NCBI RefSeq assembly: GCF_029689925.1
Contig: NZ_CP121445.1
Location: 2,597,001-2,661,000, forward strand
Origin: Anaerocolumna sp. AGMB13025
Lineage (GTDB): Bacteria; Bacillota; Clostridia; Lachnospirales; Lachnospiraceae
DNA: 64,000 nucleotides
Direction: 5' to 3'
In this document: one piece after another, positions 1 through 9,396 of the stretch
How the letters are laid out: each line of letters starts with the position of its first letter
Position numbering within the stretch: position 1 is the first letter of the stretch
Position numbers and translations under genes: made by a program
The notes under the pieces: model-generated
The model's database searches: none
What the model saw: the letters and a program-made list of their open reading frames with translations, nothing else
Told to the model about the DNA's origin: nothing

Positions 1-180
1 TATGCCAGTTATGTGGAATTAGACCTTGATGAAGATGTGGTTTTTGAAGATAATTACTTTGATATAACATCAAAGGAGGGGGTATGGGTTACAGTCTGCA
101 AAAAGGAATTTAAGAAGCAGATTACGGCGGAGGAGCTGGGTGCTAAGCTTCGTATAAGAAGTGTGGCAGAAAGCTTTTGA
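1..180 (+). CDS. C-terminal fragment of a probable GH2-family glycosidase (beta-mannosidase-like)
   Basis: The window opens inside a reading frame that runs in frame from base 1 to TGA at 178-180, giving the last 59 residues. The segment VELDLDEDVVFEDNYFDI followed by a short beta-rich tail resembles the C-terminal beta-sandwich of GH2 beta-mannosidase-type enzymes, which often ends with an 'F.DN.F.' strand before the last repeats. No catalytic residue lies in this fragment, so the call rests on one motif and on the glycosidase-rich surroundings. The gene starts upstream of the window. Confidence 0.45.
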   Translation, partial: YASYVELDLDEDVVFEDNYFDITSKEGVWVTVCKKEFKKQITAEELGAKLRIRSVAESF

Positions 181-246
181 TATAGGAATGTTAAGGTAAG
201 CTAGAACAAACTATTAGCTTTGATTATAGAAAAAGGAGGAAGAGGT

Positions 247-1362
247 ATGCAAAAAGAATTAATAGATCAGCTGGAAACGCCCTGTATTGTGATTGATTTG
301 GTTAAGACCGAAGAAAATATTGTTAAGATGCAGGAAGGGGCAAATAGCTGTAAATGCAGTTTGCGGCCTCATATCAAAACCCACAAGATGCCGTATTTTG
401 CCAGGCTACAGCTAGCCTATGGTGCTTGTGGCATTACCTGTGCAAAAGTATCGGAAGCCGAGGTAATGGCAGAGGGCGGGATTGAGGATATCTTTATCGC
501 TTATCCCATGGTAGGTGATTTTAGGATTAAAAGAGCCCTCTTACTGGCTAAACGTATCAAACGGCTGATTCTGGCGGTGGACAGTATGGAAGGTGCAATG
601 TTGCTAAATAAAGCGGCAATAGACGCTGGGCTTACCATGGAGGTACGTCTGGAGGTCGATACCGGTGCAAAAAGAACCGGTGTCTTAAGGAACAAGGCAG
701 CAGAACTGGCCAGACAGATTCACGGTTTGCCGGGTCTTAATCTGACAGGAATTTATACATTTAAAAGCCTGGTCTACCGCGATACAGTGACGGAGGATAA
801 ACATCTGGCCAGTGTGGAAGAAGGGGAGCTGATGGAGCAGATTGCAGAAGAGATTAAAAAAGCAGGTGTTCCCATTAAAGAAATAAGCGCCGGCTCCACC
901 CCGACCGGACTTTTAGTGGCAAGGACCGGAAAAGTAAATGAAATACGTCCAGGTACCTATCTGTTTAATGATTATATGTTATGTAAGGAAGGCGCAGCGG
1001 TTCTAAGCGATATTGCTGTCCGGATTTATGCCACGGTGGTCAGTGTTCCCTCCAGGGAATATGCAGTAATTGACGGAGGAACCAAAACCTTTCCCATGGA
1101 TATTCCTCTTGATAAGGCTCCTTATTATTATCCCGGCTATGCCCTGGTGGAAGGAAATGAAGATTTGCAGCTTAGGCGCATGAATGAAGAACATGGAATT
1201 ATTACTAGTATCAAAGGGGATACAGGACTTAGGGTGGGTGATAAAATAGCGCTGATCCCTATTCATGTATGTACTGCGGTTAATATGCAGAATCAGGTGT
1301 ACTTATATGACGGGGAAGGCTTAAAGCAGGAAACGGTAGCTGCGAGAGGTATGCTGGTATGA
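247..1362 (+). CDS. D-threonine aldolase / D-serine dehydratase-like PLP enzyme
   Basis: This 371-residue protein has the alanine-racemase-type N-terminal barrel and C-terminal beta domain of the D-threonine aldolase/DSD1 family. These cytoplasmic PLP enzymes cleave or dehydrate D-hydroxy amino acids. The N-terminal motif RPHIKTHK (about residues 40-47) carries the probable PLP lysine, and HVCTAVN near the end matches the metal-binding His-x-Cys of the family. A longer frame opens at a TTG at 220, but AAAGGAGG at 232-239 fits the ATG at 247. The stop overlaps the next start by four bases (ATGA), so it should be co-translated with the D-aminoacylase. The exact substrate cannot be read from sequence. 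Confidence 0.82.
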   Translation: MQKELIDQLETPCIVIDLVKTEENIVKMQEGANSCKCSLRPHIKTHKMPYFARLQLAYGACGITCAKVSEAEVMAEGGIEDIFIAYPMVGDFRIKRALLLAKRIKRLILAVDSMEGAMLLNKAAIDAGLTMEVRLEVDTGAKRTGVLRNKAAELARQIHGLPGLNLTGIYTFKSLVYRDTVTEDKHLASVEEGELMEQIAEEIKKAGVPIKEISAGSTPTGLLVARTGKVNEIRPGTYLFNDYMLCKEGAAVLSDIAVRIYATVVSVPSREYAVIDGGTKTFPMDIPLDKAPYYYPGYALVEGNEDLQLRRMNEEHGIITSIKGDTGLRVGDKIALIPIHVCTAVNMQNQVYLYDGEGLKQETVAARGMLV

Positions 1363-2957
1363 AGACCTTAATTAAAAATGGATTACTATATGACGGCAGC
1401 GGAACACCTCCCTATATAAAGGATATTCTTATTGAAGATGACAAAATATCAGCTGTTTCAGAAGGAATAGAAGCCTCTGCCGAGGAAATAATTGATGCTG
1501 CCGGTTTATGTGTTACCCCGGGATTTATCGATACCCACAGGCACTGTGATATTGACGCCTTATATAATCCTGAGTTTGGATCTATTGAATTATCTCAGGG
1601 TCTTACTACGGTGATCGGAGGCAACTGCGGTCTAGCCCCCATTCCTGCGCCTGAGACTTATAGGAAAGAAATCTTTGATTTTATCGAACCTTGTCTGGGA
1701 ATTGCGCCAAAGCAGATGAAGATAGAAAAGTTTCCGGAATATCTAAAAGCCCTGGAGGAAAAACCCCTGCCCCTACAGGTTGGAAGTTATATCGGAACAG
1801 GAACCTTAAAAGCAGCAATTAAAGGATATGGAAAGTCTCCATTTACAAAAAAAGAGATGAACCTGGCGAAAACCTACATAAAAGAAGGTCTGGCAGCAGG
1901 GGCAGTAGGACTGTCTGCGGGGATTATGTACCAACCGGAATGCTATTCCAGTTTTGAAGAAATGACAGAGCTATTCTCGGCAGCCGCTTCCTATCAGAGA
2001 CCTTTGGCCTGCCATATCCGTGGGGAAGGCAATAATCTGCTGACATCGGTTAAGGAAATCATAGAAATTGCGAAAATAGCAGAGGTTCCGCTAAATATCA
2101 GTCACTTTAAGGTAACAGGAGTAAAGAATTGGGGAACTGTTATTGACAGGGCGATTGAACTAGTTGAAGCTGCTCGTCAGAAAGGGCAGGATATAACGGT
2201 GGACTTTTATCCCTACTGTGGAGGTTCAACAACGCTGTTAAGCCTGATTCCACCCACGCTGATGGAAGAAAACCTGAACAAAACCCTTGCTAAACTGGAA
2301 ACAGCTGCCGGAAAAGAGAATTTTATGAAAGAGATCTATAAAGAACATTCCGGCTGGGACAATATGGTTACCGCCATTGGCTGGGAGCGGATTCTGATTA
2401 GTTCCGTGACAAAGGAAAGTAACCGGAAGTTCTCCGGAATGAACTTTAAAGAAGGAGCCGCACTAGCAGGTTATGATGAACCCGGTGAATTTATGTGTGA
2501 ACTGCTTGCACAGGAGATGGGAAAGGTCGGTATTATTGTACTGTCTATGTCTTTGGAGGATGTGGATAAAGTGGCAAAGCTGCCTTATTCCATGGTGATA
2601 TCAGACGCCTTGTACGGTGTAAGTGATTGCCCTCACCCAAGATTATATGGAGCGTTTCCGAAAGTCCTTCGGGAGTTTGTAAGGGAACGAAAGGTACTTA
2701 CTATGGAAGAGGCAATCAAAAAGATGACCTTATTGCCGGCTGACCGCCTTTCCATAAAAGACCGCGGTATGATTCGGAAAGGGTATTATGCGGATTTAAA
2801 CCTGTTTCAGGAAGAATTGATAAGGGATGATGCGGTATATGAAGCTCCCAAGAAGTTTAGTACCGGCTTCCATACGGTTATGGTCAATGGAAAAACTGCT
2901 ATATCAAGGGATGAACGGAGCAGCCTCAATAACGGTAGGGTAATTCGAATAAAATAG
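1359..2957 (+). CDS. D-aminoacylase / N-acyl-D-amino-acid deacylase (amidohydrolase)
   Basis: This 532-residue amidohydrolase-superfamily protein hydrolyses N-acyl-D-amino acids to free D-amino acids and a carboxylate. The family landmarks are in order: PGFIDTHRHCD with metal histidines at about residues 60 and 62, GNCGLAP with the conserved Cys near 90, SHFKVTG, DFYPYCGGST, a PHPRLYGAFP block and DRGMIRKGYYADL near the C-terminus. Length and motif order match D-aminoacylases. It overlaps the upstream D-threonine aldolase-like gene by ATGA and is followed by a RidA gene. Together they form a probable D-amino-acid salvage operon in which the released D-amino acid is processed by the PLP enzyme. 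Confidence 0.85.
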   Translation: MKTLIKNGLLYDGSGTPPYIKDILIEDDKISAVSEGIEASAEEIIDAAGLCVTPGFIDTHRHCDIDALYNPEFGSIELSQGLTTVIGGNCGLAPIPAPETYRKEIFDFIEPCLGIAPKQMKIEKFPEYLKALEEKPLPLQVGSYIGTGTLKAAIKGYGKSPFTKKEMNLAKTYIKEGLAAGAVGLSAGIMYQPECYSSFEEMTELFSAAASYQRPLACHIRGEGNNLLTSVKEIIEIAKIAEVPLNISHFKVTGVKNWGTVIDRAIELVEAARQKGQDITVDFYPYCGGSTTLLSLIPPTLMEENLNKTLAKLETAAGKENFMKEIYKEHSGWDNMVTAIGWERILISSVTKESNRKFSGMNFKEGAALAGYDEPGEFMCELLAQEMGKVGIIVLSMSLEDVDKVAKLPYSMVISDALYGVSDCPHPRLYGAFPKVLREFVRERKVLTMEEAIKKMTLLPADRLSIKDRGMIRKGYYADLNLFQEELIRDDAVYEAPKKFSTGFHTVMVNGKTAISRDERSSLNNGRVIRIK

Positions 2958-3040
2958 AAGAAAATGATGAGGAAAGTGAAGGAGAAGCACTTTTACTGAC
3001 ACTTTATTAGCCGCCAAAGGCGGCGGAATGAGAGGTAGAG

Positions 3041-3505
3041 ATGATTGATATATATGGAAAATTAGAGGAATTAGGTCTTAAATTGCCCCAGGCACCTGCA
3101 AAGGGAGGGGTATATTCATCAGCTAAAAACTTTGGAAAAAATCTGGTGTATATCTCCGGCTGTGGTCCGGTTATTGATAAACCGGTTAATGGGAAAGTTG
3201 GAAAAGAGTTTACCAAGGAAGAAGCCAAGGAATTCTCCAGAAACTCCATGCTAAACGTACTAGCTGTTTTACAGGCTCAGATTGGTGACTTAAATAAGGT
3301 TAAGCAGGCTGTGAAAATACTGGTTTTTGTAGCAAGTACTGAGGACTTTTATGATCAGCCTTATGTGGCTAATGGAGGTTCACAGCTTTTGGTGGACCTT
3401 TTCGGAGAAGAGGCAGGAGCACCAAGCAGATCTGCGATTGGCGTGAATGTGCTTCCAGGTAATATACCGGTAGAGATTGAAGCTATCTTTGAGATTAATG
3501 AATAA
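3041..3505 (+). CDS. RidA/YjgF family protein (enamine/imine deaminase)
   Basis: This 154-residue protein belongs to the RidA superfamily, which hydrolyses the reactive enamine and imine intermediates made by PLP dehydratases. The tail has the conserved arginine in PSRSAIGVNVLPG and the closing strand VEIEAIFEINE. It has an extra N-terminal segment, as in the longer RidA subgroup found in Firmicutes. The 83-base gap after the D-aminoacylase contains a short CCGCC-AAA-GGCGG hairpin just upstream of the ribosome site (GAGAGGTAGAG, start at 3041), which may tune expression. Being next to a D-serine/D-threonine-type PLP enzyme makes a detoxifying role likely. Confidence 0.85.
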   Translation: MIDIYGKLEELGLKLPQAPAKGGVYSSAKNFGKNLVYISGCGPVIDKPVNGKVGKEFTKEEAKEFSRNSMLNVLAVLQAQIGDLNKVKQAVKILVFVASTEDFYDQPYVANGGSQLLVDLFGEEAGAPSRSAIGVNVLPGNIPVEIEAIFEINE

Positions 3506-3520
3506 TACTTAGTAAGTCAT

Positions 3521-3545
3521 ATGCGGCTGCCCGTGGCAGCCGCAT
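3521..3545 (+). terminator. Hairpin after ridA, probable terminator
   Basis: An 11-bp perfect stem (ATGCGGCTGCC paired with GGCAGCCGCAT) with a 3-base loop lies 16 bases after the RidA stop. The T-run after it is weak (TTTACT), so termination may be partial. It separates the D-amino-acid genes from the GH3 gene. Confidence 0.55.
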
Positions 3546-3606
3546 TTACTAAATGGAGAACAGACTGATAAAGGTGTGTTGAGAAAGCACCGGATTGGAG
3601 AAAAAT

Positions 3607-5751
3607 ATGGAACCGGTATATTTGGATGAAACAAAAACAGATGAAGAAAGAGTAAGGGATCTGATCTCTAAGATGACCCTTGAGGAAAAGGTGTCTCAGT
3701 TAAAATATGATGCACCGGCGGTTAAGAGACTAGGCATCCTAAACTATAACTGGTGGAATGAAGCCCTTCATGGAGTAGCCAGAGCAGGTGCGGCCACGGT
3801 GTTCCCGCAGTCAATTGGTCTGGCAGCTACCTTTGATGAGGAATTTCTAAAGCAGATTGGAGATATTATATCTACCGAGGGAAGAGCGAAATATCACGAA
3901 GCCTGTGCAAATGGTGACAGAGGACTATATAAAGGGATAACGTTCTGGTCTCCTAATATCAATATATTCAGAGATCCAAGATGGGGCAGGGGACATGAGA
4001 CTTACGGGGAGGATCCCTGTCTTACCGGGCGGATGGGTACAGCGTATATTAAAGGAATCCAGGGAAATGGGAAACGATTAAAAGCAGCAGCCTGTGTAAA
4101 ACACTTTGCAGCCCACTCCGGTCCGGAAAAGGGACGCCACTCCTTTAATAGTATTGTCAGTAAAAAAGACTTGTTTGAAACGTATTATCCTGCCTTTGAA
4201 CAATGTGTGAAAGAAGCGAAAGTGGAGGGAGTCATGGGTGGATACAACCGCCTAAACGGAGAAGCCAGCTGTGGAAGCTATGCCATGATTACCGAACTGC
4301 TTCGGGAAAAATGGGGATTTGACGGTTATTATGTATCCGACTGTGGAGCAATCAAGGATTTTCATATGTATCATGGTCTTACCTCAACACCGGCAGAATC
4401 GGCAGCCCTGGCATTAAAGAGCGGCTGTGACCTAAACTGCGGAGCAATGTACCTTCATTTGCAAAATGCTTATAATAAAGGTCTTGTTTCAGAAGAGGAT
4501 ATTGATAAAGCGGTTTATCATGTTATGATGACAAGAATGCGCCTTGGAATGTTTGACGAACATACGGAATATGAAGAGATTCCATATGAGGTAAATGATT
4601 GCAGGGAGCATCATGAGGCGGCTTTAAAAGCAGCGGAGAAATCAATGGTGCTTTTAAAAAATAACGGTATCTTGCCGCTGAAAAAAGAAGCGTTACATAC
4701 GGTTGCCGTAATTGGACCCAATGGAGACAGTGATGAAATACTAAAAGGTAATTATAATGGAACCGCCACAGAAAAATATACTCTGTTGGAGGGAATCCGT
4801 GAGACCTTAGGGGAGAAGGTCAGGATTTTTTATTCGGAAGGAGCGCATCTGTACCGGGATAATGTTGAAAGTCTCGCAGAAGCCGATGACCGGATTAAGG
4901 AAGCAGTCATTATGGCCAGGAAAAGTGATGTGGTATTCTTGTGTCTGGGGTTGAATGGGACCCTGGAGGGGGAAGAAGGAGATGCCAATAACAGCTATGC
5001 CGGTGCGGACAAAGCAGATTTAAATTTACCGGAGTCCCAAGTGCGCTTGTTACAGGCAGTATGTGAAACAAAAAAACCGGTGGTGCTCTTACTTTCTACC
5101 GGAAGTGCCATGGCAATTAATTATGCAGAGGAGCATTGCGACGCTATTCTACAGGTGTGGTATCCAGGTCAGATGGGCGGCAGGGCAGCAGCGAATATCC
5201 TTTTTGGCAAGACTTCACCATCCGGAAAGCTGCCGGTTACTTTTTACCGGACAACAGAAGAACTACCGGAGTTTACAGATTACAGTATGAAAAACAGGAC
5301 TTACCGGTATATGGAACAGGAGGCTTTGTATCCCTTTGGCTATGGTCTGAGTTATGGCCGTTTTATCTACAGTAATATAAGACTGGAGGAGTCGGCTGCA
5401 GGTGATAAAGGTTATGTCAGGGTGTCGGTAGATGTAAAAAACCAATCCGGTACAGACGGAGAAGAGATAACCCAGGTTTATGTTAAAATTATGGACTCCC
5501 GGCTTACGGTGCCGAATTTTTCCCTGGTGGATTTTAAATGTATCAGTCTGAAAGCGGGAGAAATGAAAAAAGCAGAGTTTGTGCTGCCGATGGAAGTTTT
5601 TATGGTTATAAATGAAGAAGGCGAGAAGATTTTTGACGGAACAAAGGCCATTATCTATGCTGGCGGCAGCCAGCCTGACAAAAGAAGTGCAAAACTGTTG
5701 GGGGCATATCCTCTAAGCATGTCAATTGAACTTAACAGTTTATGGGGCTAA
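3607..5751 (+). CDS. Glycoside hydrolase family 3 (beta-glucosidase / beta-xylosidase)
   Basis: This protein of about 714 residues removes sugars from the non-reducing end of beta-glycosides or xylo-oligosaccharides. No signal peptide is seen, so it is probably intracellular. The GH3 N-domain is clear (NWWNEALHGVAR, FWSPNINIFRDPRWGRG, GEDP, KHFAAHSGPE). The catalytic aspartate lies in GYYVSDCGA, about residue 245. The second domain and a C-terminal fibronectin-like domain (EEITQVYVK) follow. The WWNEALHG and FRDPRWGRGHETYGEDP pattern leans to the xylosidase-type branch. A TTG start is possible at 3595, but GGAG at 3597-3600 is well placed only for the ATG at 3607. Confidence 0.88.
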   Translation: MEPVYLDETKTDEERVRDLISKMTLEEKVSQLKYDAPAVKRLGILNYNWWNEALHGVARAGAATVFPQSIGLAATFDEEFLKQIGDIISTEGRAKYHEACANGDRGLYKGITFWSPNINIFRDPRWGRGHETYGEDPCLTGRMGTAYIKGIQGNGKRLKAAACVKHFAAHSGPEKGRHSFNSIVSKKDLFETYYPAFEQCVKEAKVEGVMGGYNRLNGEASCGSYAMITELLREKWGFDGYYVSDCGAIKDFHMYHGLTSTPAESAALALKSGCDLNCGAMYLHLQNAYNKGLVSEEDIDKAVYHVMMTRMRLGMFDEHTEYEEIPYEVNDCREHHEAALKAAEKSMVLLKNNGILPLKKEALHTVAVIGPNGDSDEILKGNYNGTATEKYTLLEGIRETLGEKVRIFYSEGAHLYRDNVESLAEADDRIKEAVIMARKSDVVFLCLGLNGTLEGEEGDANNSYAGADKADLNLPESQVRLLQAVCETKKPVVLLLSTGSAMAINYAEEHCDAILQVWYPGQMGGRAAANILFGKTSPSGKLPVTFYRTTEELPEFTDYSMKNRTYRYMEQEALYPFGYGLSYGRFIYSNIRLEESAAGDKGYVRVSVDVKNQSGTDGEEITQVYVKIMDSRLTVPNFSLVDFKCISLKAGEMKKAEFVLPMEVFMVINEEGEKIFDGTKAIIYAGGSQPDKRSAKLLGAYPLSMSIELNSLWG

Positions 5752-5949
5752 GGACCGTATGCTCAGATTCAAAAATCAAGTCCGAGTATCGTTGTGCCAT
5801 TAAAACTTAAGGTTCTGATATAAGCCGGTAAGGAAGATGATAGCCAGTACTTGCTAATCGTAAATCCCAAGGAACTTATTTTTATCCATAACATATAAAT
5901 AATATAATTGAAATCAGAAGTTTAATGGAAAAATTTCTCATTAATACAA

Positions 5950-5978
5950 TTGACTAATTTAATCAACAGTAATAAAAT
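5950..5978 (+). promoter_or_regulatory. Sigma-A-type promoter before the membrane glycosyltransferase
   Basis: TTGACT (5950-5955), a 17-base spacer and TAAAAT (5973-5978) lie 60 bases before the start at 6038. The rest of the 286-base gap after the GH3 gene (5752-6037) shows nothing else recognisable. Confidence 0.55.
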
Positions 5979-6037
5979 TATTAATTAGTAAGGTACTCTT
6001 TGGGCAGACAACATCAAAAAAAGAAGGGATATCGACT

Positions 6038-7132
6038 ATGGGAATTTTGATTTTATTAGCATGTTCCTGTATATTTGGATTTGTATTATTTTCTAATGTA
6101 CTTCTTGACAATCGGGATAATGAGTTTAATAAGGATACGAAGGTCTCAGTAATTATTCCTGCCAGAAACGAAGCTGAAAATCTGCCGTATCTACTGGCTT
6201 CCTTAAAAGAGCAGACAGTAAAACCCTATGAAATCATAGTGGTAGATGATATGTCCTCAGATGAAACCTATGAAACGGCAGAAAGCTTTGGTGTAACAGT
6301 GATAAAAAATACAGAATTGCCTGAGAATTGGACGGGTAAATCCTGGGCATTGTGGAATGGAGTGAAGGAATCTTCCGGTGACATATTGGTTTTTCTGGAT
6401 GCGGATGTAAGACTTGCTAAGAAAGCACTGGAAATTTTGCTAAAGGCCAGAGAGAAATCCGGTGGTGCTGTTTCTGTCGTTCCCTATCATAAAACGGAAA
6501 AATTCTATGAAAAATTATCTCTTATTCCTTGTATTCTCGGGGTATTGGCATTTACCTCACCTTTTGAAAGACTCAGTAAAAGCAAAGGCATGTATGGCTC
6601 CTGTATTGTAATGACGAAACAGGATTATAGTACAATTCAAGGACATGACAGCATTAAATCTGAAGTACTGGATGATCTGACTCTGGGCAAACGTCTATCC
6701 GATGCCGGGATTCCAATTGAAAATTATATTGGTTATCAACTGGTATCTTTCCGGATGTATCCGGGAGGACTACGTAGTGAGTTGGAGGGCTTTGGTAAAA
6801 GCGCGGTACTTAGCATGTCAACTCTGAGACCCTTAACGATGCTGTGTATTGCCATCTGGTTTATTGGTCTTTTAGCCGTCCAGTTTGTGACCCCCATTCT
6901 GATTCTTATGGGTTCGTCCTATGCGGTGCCCCTGGTTATTGGCTATATATTTTATACGATACAAATTATTTATTTCTTAAAATACAGCGGTGATTATGGT
7001 TATCTGCTGCCTGTACTACATGGTTTATCATCGGTGTTTTTTATTGTGGTTATTTTGTATTCTTATTATCAGGTAACATTTACAGGAAGTGTAATCTGGA
7101 AAGGAAGGCAAATCAAAGTTGGCAGAAAATAA
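6038..7132 (+). CDS. Membrane glycosyltransferase family 2 (CrtQ-like)
   Basis: This 364-residue GT2 enzyme has one N-terminal membrane segment (residues about 2-20), the GT-A core VSVIIPARNEAENLP at 36-50, IVVDDMSSDET near 67-77 and the metal-binding DAD at 121-123. Hydrophobic segments at the C-terminus (about 265-345) complete it. The layout matches the 4,4'-diaponeurosporenoate glycosyltransferase (CrtQ) group, which glycosylates lipids at the membrane. No carotenoid genes are present, so a glycolipid product is likelier here than a pigment. The last bases overlap the PlsY-like gene, implying one transcript and a shared lipid pathway. Confidence 0.78.
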   Translation: MGILILLACSCIFGFVLFSNVLLDNRDNEFNKDTKVSVIIPARNEAENLPYLLASLKEQTVKPYEIIVVDDMSSDETYETAESFGVTVIKNTELPENWTGKSWALWNGVKESSGDILVFLDADVRLAKKALEILLKAREKSGGAVSVVPYHKTEKFYEKLSLIPCILGVLAFTSPFERLSKSKGMYGSCIVMTKQDYSTIQGHDSIKSEVLDDLTLGKRLSDAGIPIENYIGYQLVSFRMYPGGLRSELEGFGKSAVLSMSTLRPLTMLCIAIWFIGLLAVQFVTPILILMGSSYAVPLVIGYIFYTIQIIYFLKYSGDYGYLLPVLHGLSSVFFIVVILYSYYQVTFTGSVIWKGRQIKVGRK

Positions 7133-7763
7133 TTGGATGATGATAATATTTATTTTGGTGGAATATATATGCGGTTCCTTAATGTTTTCGTATTGGCTTG
7201 GTCTTATCGTGAAAAAAGATTTAAAAGCCATTGGTGATGGTAATCCGGGAGCTTTTAATTTATGGCACGCAGCAGGTTATAAATTAGGAATACTGGGTGT
7301 AATTTTAGATTTTATGAAAGGTTACCTTCCTCTGGTATTTCTCTATGAGTCGGGGGTGGTTAATAATAATTTCCTTATTCCCGTTGCCCTTGCACCAATC
7401 TTTGGTCATGTCTTTCCGGTATTCCATAAATTCAAAGGCGGAAAAGCCATAGCAGTAACGTTTGGAGTATGGAGCGCAATTACAAGATTTCAGGTTTCTC
7501 TTATCTTTGCCCTTATATTGGCTGTCTTTCAATTGGCCGCCAGGATTATTAAAAAGGGAAAAGGGGTATCCTCCGAAGCGGATGGAGTTATGGTAGTGGC
7601 AGGTATGATTTTACTTGGTCTTTATATGAAAGTTCTAAATTTTCCCGGTTCTTATTTTATAATTTGGTTCTTTAATTTAGTTGTTTTTATATACGCCAAT
7701 CGGGGCAAATTATATAAGTTTTATAAGGAAAAAACAGACAAAGGCATACCTTACCGGTATTAA
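7119..7763 (+). CDS. PlsY-like glycerol-3-phosphate acyltransferase
   Basis: This 214-residue multi-pass membrane protein has the PlsY blocks GDGNPGAFNLWHAAG (acyl-phosphate site) and GHVFPVFHKFKGGKAIAVTFG. PlsY transfers acyl groups from acyl phosphate to glycerol-3-phosphate at the inner membrane. The TTG start at 7119 has AAGGAAGG at 7101-7108. An ATG at 7137 would shorten it by six residues. It overlaps the upstream glycosyltransferase by 14 bases. In the staphyloxanthin operon a CrtQ glycosyltransferase works with a separate acyltransferase (CrtO), so this pair may likewise make an acylated glycolipid (inference). It may be a second, pathway-specific PlsY copy. Confidence 0.8.
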   Translation: MAENNWMMIIFILVEYICGSLMFSYWLGLIVKKDLKAIGDGNPGAFNLWHAAGYKLGILGVILDFMKGYLPLVFLYESGVVNNNFLIPVALAPIFGHVFPVFHKFKGGKAIAVTFGVWSAITRFQVSLIFALILAVFQLAARIIKKGKGVSSEADGVMVVAGMILLGLYMKVLNFPGSYFIIWFFNLVVFIYANRGKLYKFYKEKTDKGIPYRY

Positions 7764-7805
7764 ATGTAAAATATACTACATAGGACTGGTATTTGGAAAC
7801 AGGGT

Positions 7806-9191
7806 TTAAGAGTTTTTTGCATTGCTTATCTTAATCTCCTGGGGGATGGAGGAAACCCAATTAATCCGTAAAATCAGTATGGTGGTTATGAGTGCAGCCA
7901 TATAGTTGGAGAAGAGATTGCCCCAGAATACGGAATAAAAGCCCAGAAAATGTTCCGTTGCAAGGATGAAAACATACCGCAGCAGCCATACACGAAGAAT
8001 ACTCATTACTAAGGTAATCCGAGTCCGGCCAAGTCCGATGAAAGCGCCTAACTGTACCATACAGATGCCAAAGCCCACCACAGAATATGTATAGATATGA
8101 AGGGCGTTATTCGCAATTTCTAGTACCTCTTTGGAACGGGTGAACAAGATCGTAATCCGTGAGGATAAGGGCACAATGATAGCAATCAGGATAACGGCAG
8201 TAACCGCGCTGATTATACAGCCTGCTAAACAGGAAAGTTTGGCTTTTTTACCCTGCCCTGCTCCGATATTCATACTAACCATCGTAGTGACAGAAGAGCC
8301 GAAGGAAGAGGGTAAAATAAAGCAGACCGATGTAATATTATTGGCGATTCCCTGACCATTTAAAACGATAGCTCCATATTTTTCAACTTCGTTATTAATA
8401 AGCAGGAAGCCTAAGTTTAGCATGATGCTTGAGAGCATGGAAGGAAAACCGATATGCAGCAGATCTTTTATGATTTGACGGTCAAACTTAAAACCAGTCA
8501 GAATCAACCGGTCATTTCCGGATTTTATAAACAGTTCGTAATACATCCAGGACGTAATGAGTATGTTAGAAGCCAGGGAAGCTATGACAGAACCAACAAT
8601 ACCCATACGGAAGACACCAATAAAGAGAACGTTAAAAATTACTTTCAGAATGAGCATAATCACCATTCTGGTAAAGGTGTCCTCAGGCTTACCGCTGGCA
8701 TTTTTAATTGCATTGTAAATGGATTCCAGAAAAGAAAAGGGCAGGACTGCGGCACTTAATGCCAGATATGTAAATACATCTTTTGAAATTTCAGGACTTA
8801 CATGTCCTGAAGCTACAAAAGCAAGGACGATTAGAATTGGGATTAAGAGAAAGCCAATTAAAAAGGAAAAAACTATCATTTGAGTTGAAATACGCCGACC
8901 GGCTTCAAAGTCACCTTTACCATTGGACTGACCTATGATTGCCATTCCGGCTACACTTAAACCCTGTGCCAGTGCTACCGTCATATTTACAATTGGAGCG
9001 CAGTAGGTAACGGCACTTGCGGCGACGGTACCAACAATATTATTTAAGAATAAGCCATCAATAACCGGTATTACTGACTGGATTACGCCCATCATGAGGG
9101 ATGGTACCGAAAGTAGCAATATGGTCGTGGATACAGGACCGTTTAATATAAGATTACGTCTTTGTTCAAGATTTTGCTTTAAGAAATTCAT
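7806..9191 (-). CDS. MATE-family multidrug/organic cation exporter
   Basis: This 461-residue protein has about twelve hydrophobic segments in two halves, each opening with the MATE pattern (PSLMMGVIQSVIPVIDGLF in the first, GFPSMLSSIMLNLGFLLIN in the second). MATE transporters export drugs or metabolites against Na+ or H+. The N-terminus RRNLILNGPVSTTILLLSVP is typical of clostridial members. It converges on the PlsY-like gene with only 42 bases between stops and no clear terminator. The substrate cannot be inferred. Confidence 0.85.
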   Translation of the reverse strand: MNFLKQNLEQRRNLILNGPVSTTILLLSVPSLMMGVIQSVIPVIDGLFLNNIVGTVAASAVTYCAPIVNMTVALAQGLSVAGMAIIGQSNGKGDFEAGRRISTQMIVFSFLIGFLLIPILIVLAFVASGHVSPEISKDVFTYLALSAAVLPFSFLESIYNAIKNASGKPEDTFTRMVIMLILKVIFNVLFIGVFRMGIVGSVIASLASNILITSWMYYELFIKSGNDRLILTGFKFDRQIIKDLLHIGFPSMLSSIMLNLGFLLINNEVEKYGAIVLNGQGIANNITSVCFILPSSFGSSVTTMVSMNIGAGQGKKAKLSCLAGCIISAVTAVILIAIIVPLSSRITILFTRSKEVLEIANNALHIYTYSVVGFGICMVQLGAFIGLGRTRITLVMSILRVWLLRYVFILATEHFLGFYSVFWGNLFSNYMAALITTILILRINWVSSIPQEIKISNAKNS

Positions 9192-9396
9192 AATGTCACC
9201 TGCCAGTTGTTAATGTGGTAACCATTCCTGTTTGAGAGTGGTACGAAAAACGATTATACTCTTATTGGATTTTAGAGTCAATACCATATCCGGTCTGGCA
9301 GGTACGTAAGATTTTCTTTCTTGTTAATAAATCGCATAAATACGCAGTTCTTACGACTTAGAAAAAGTTTAGTATCTAAATTGTTAGTTATCCAAT

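Noticed and set aside
5063-5445. Several frames of 60-80 codons inside the GH3 gene
   Set aside because: They are shadows of a well-supported glycosidase frame and have no ribosome sites.
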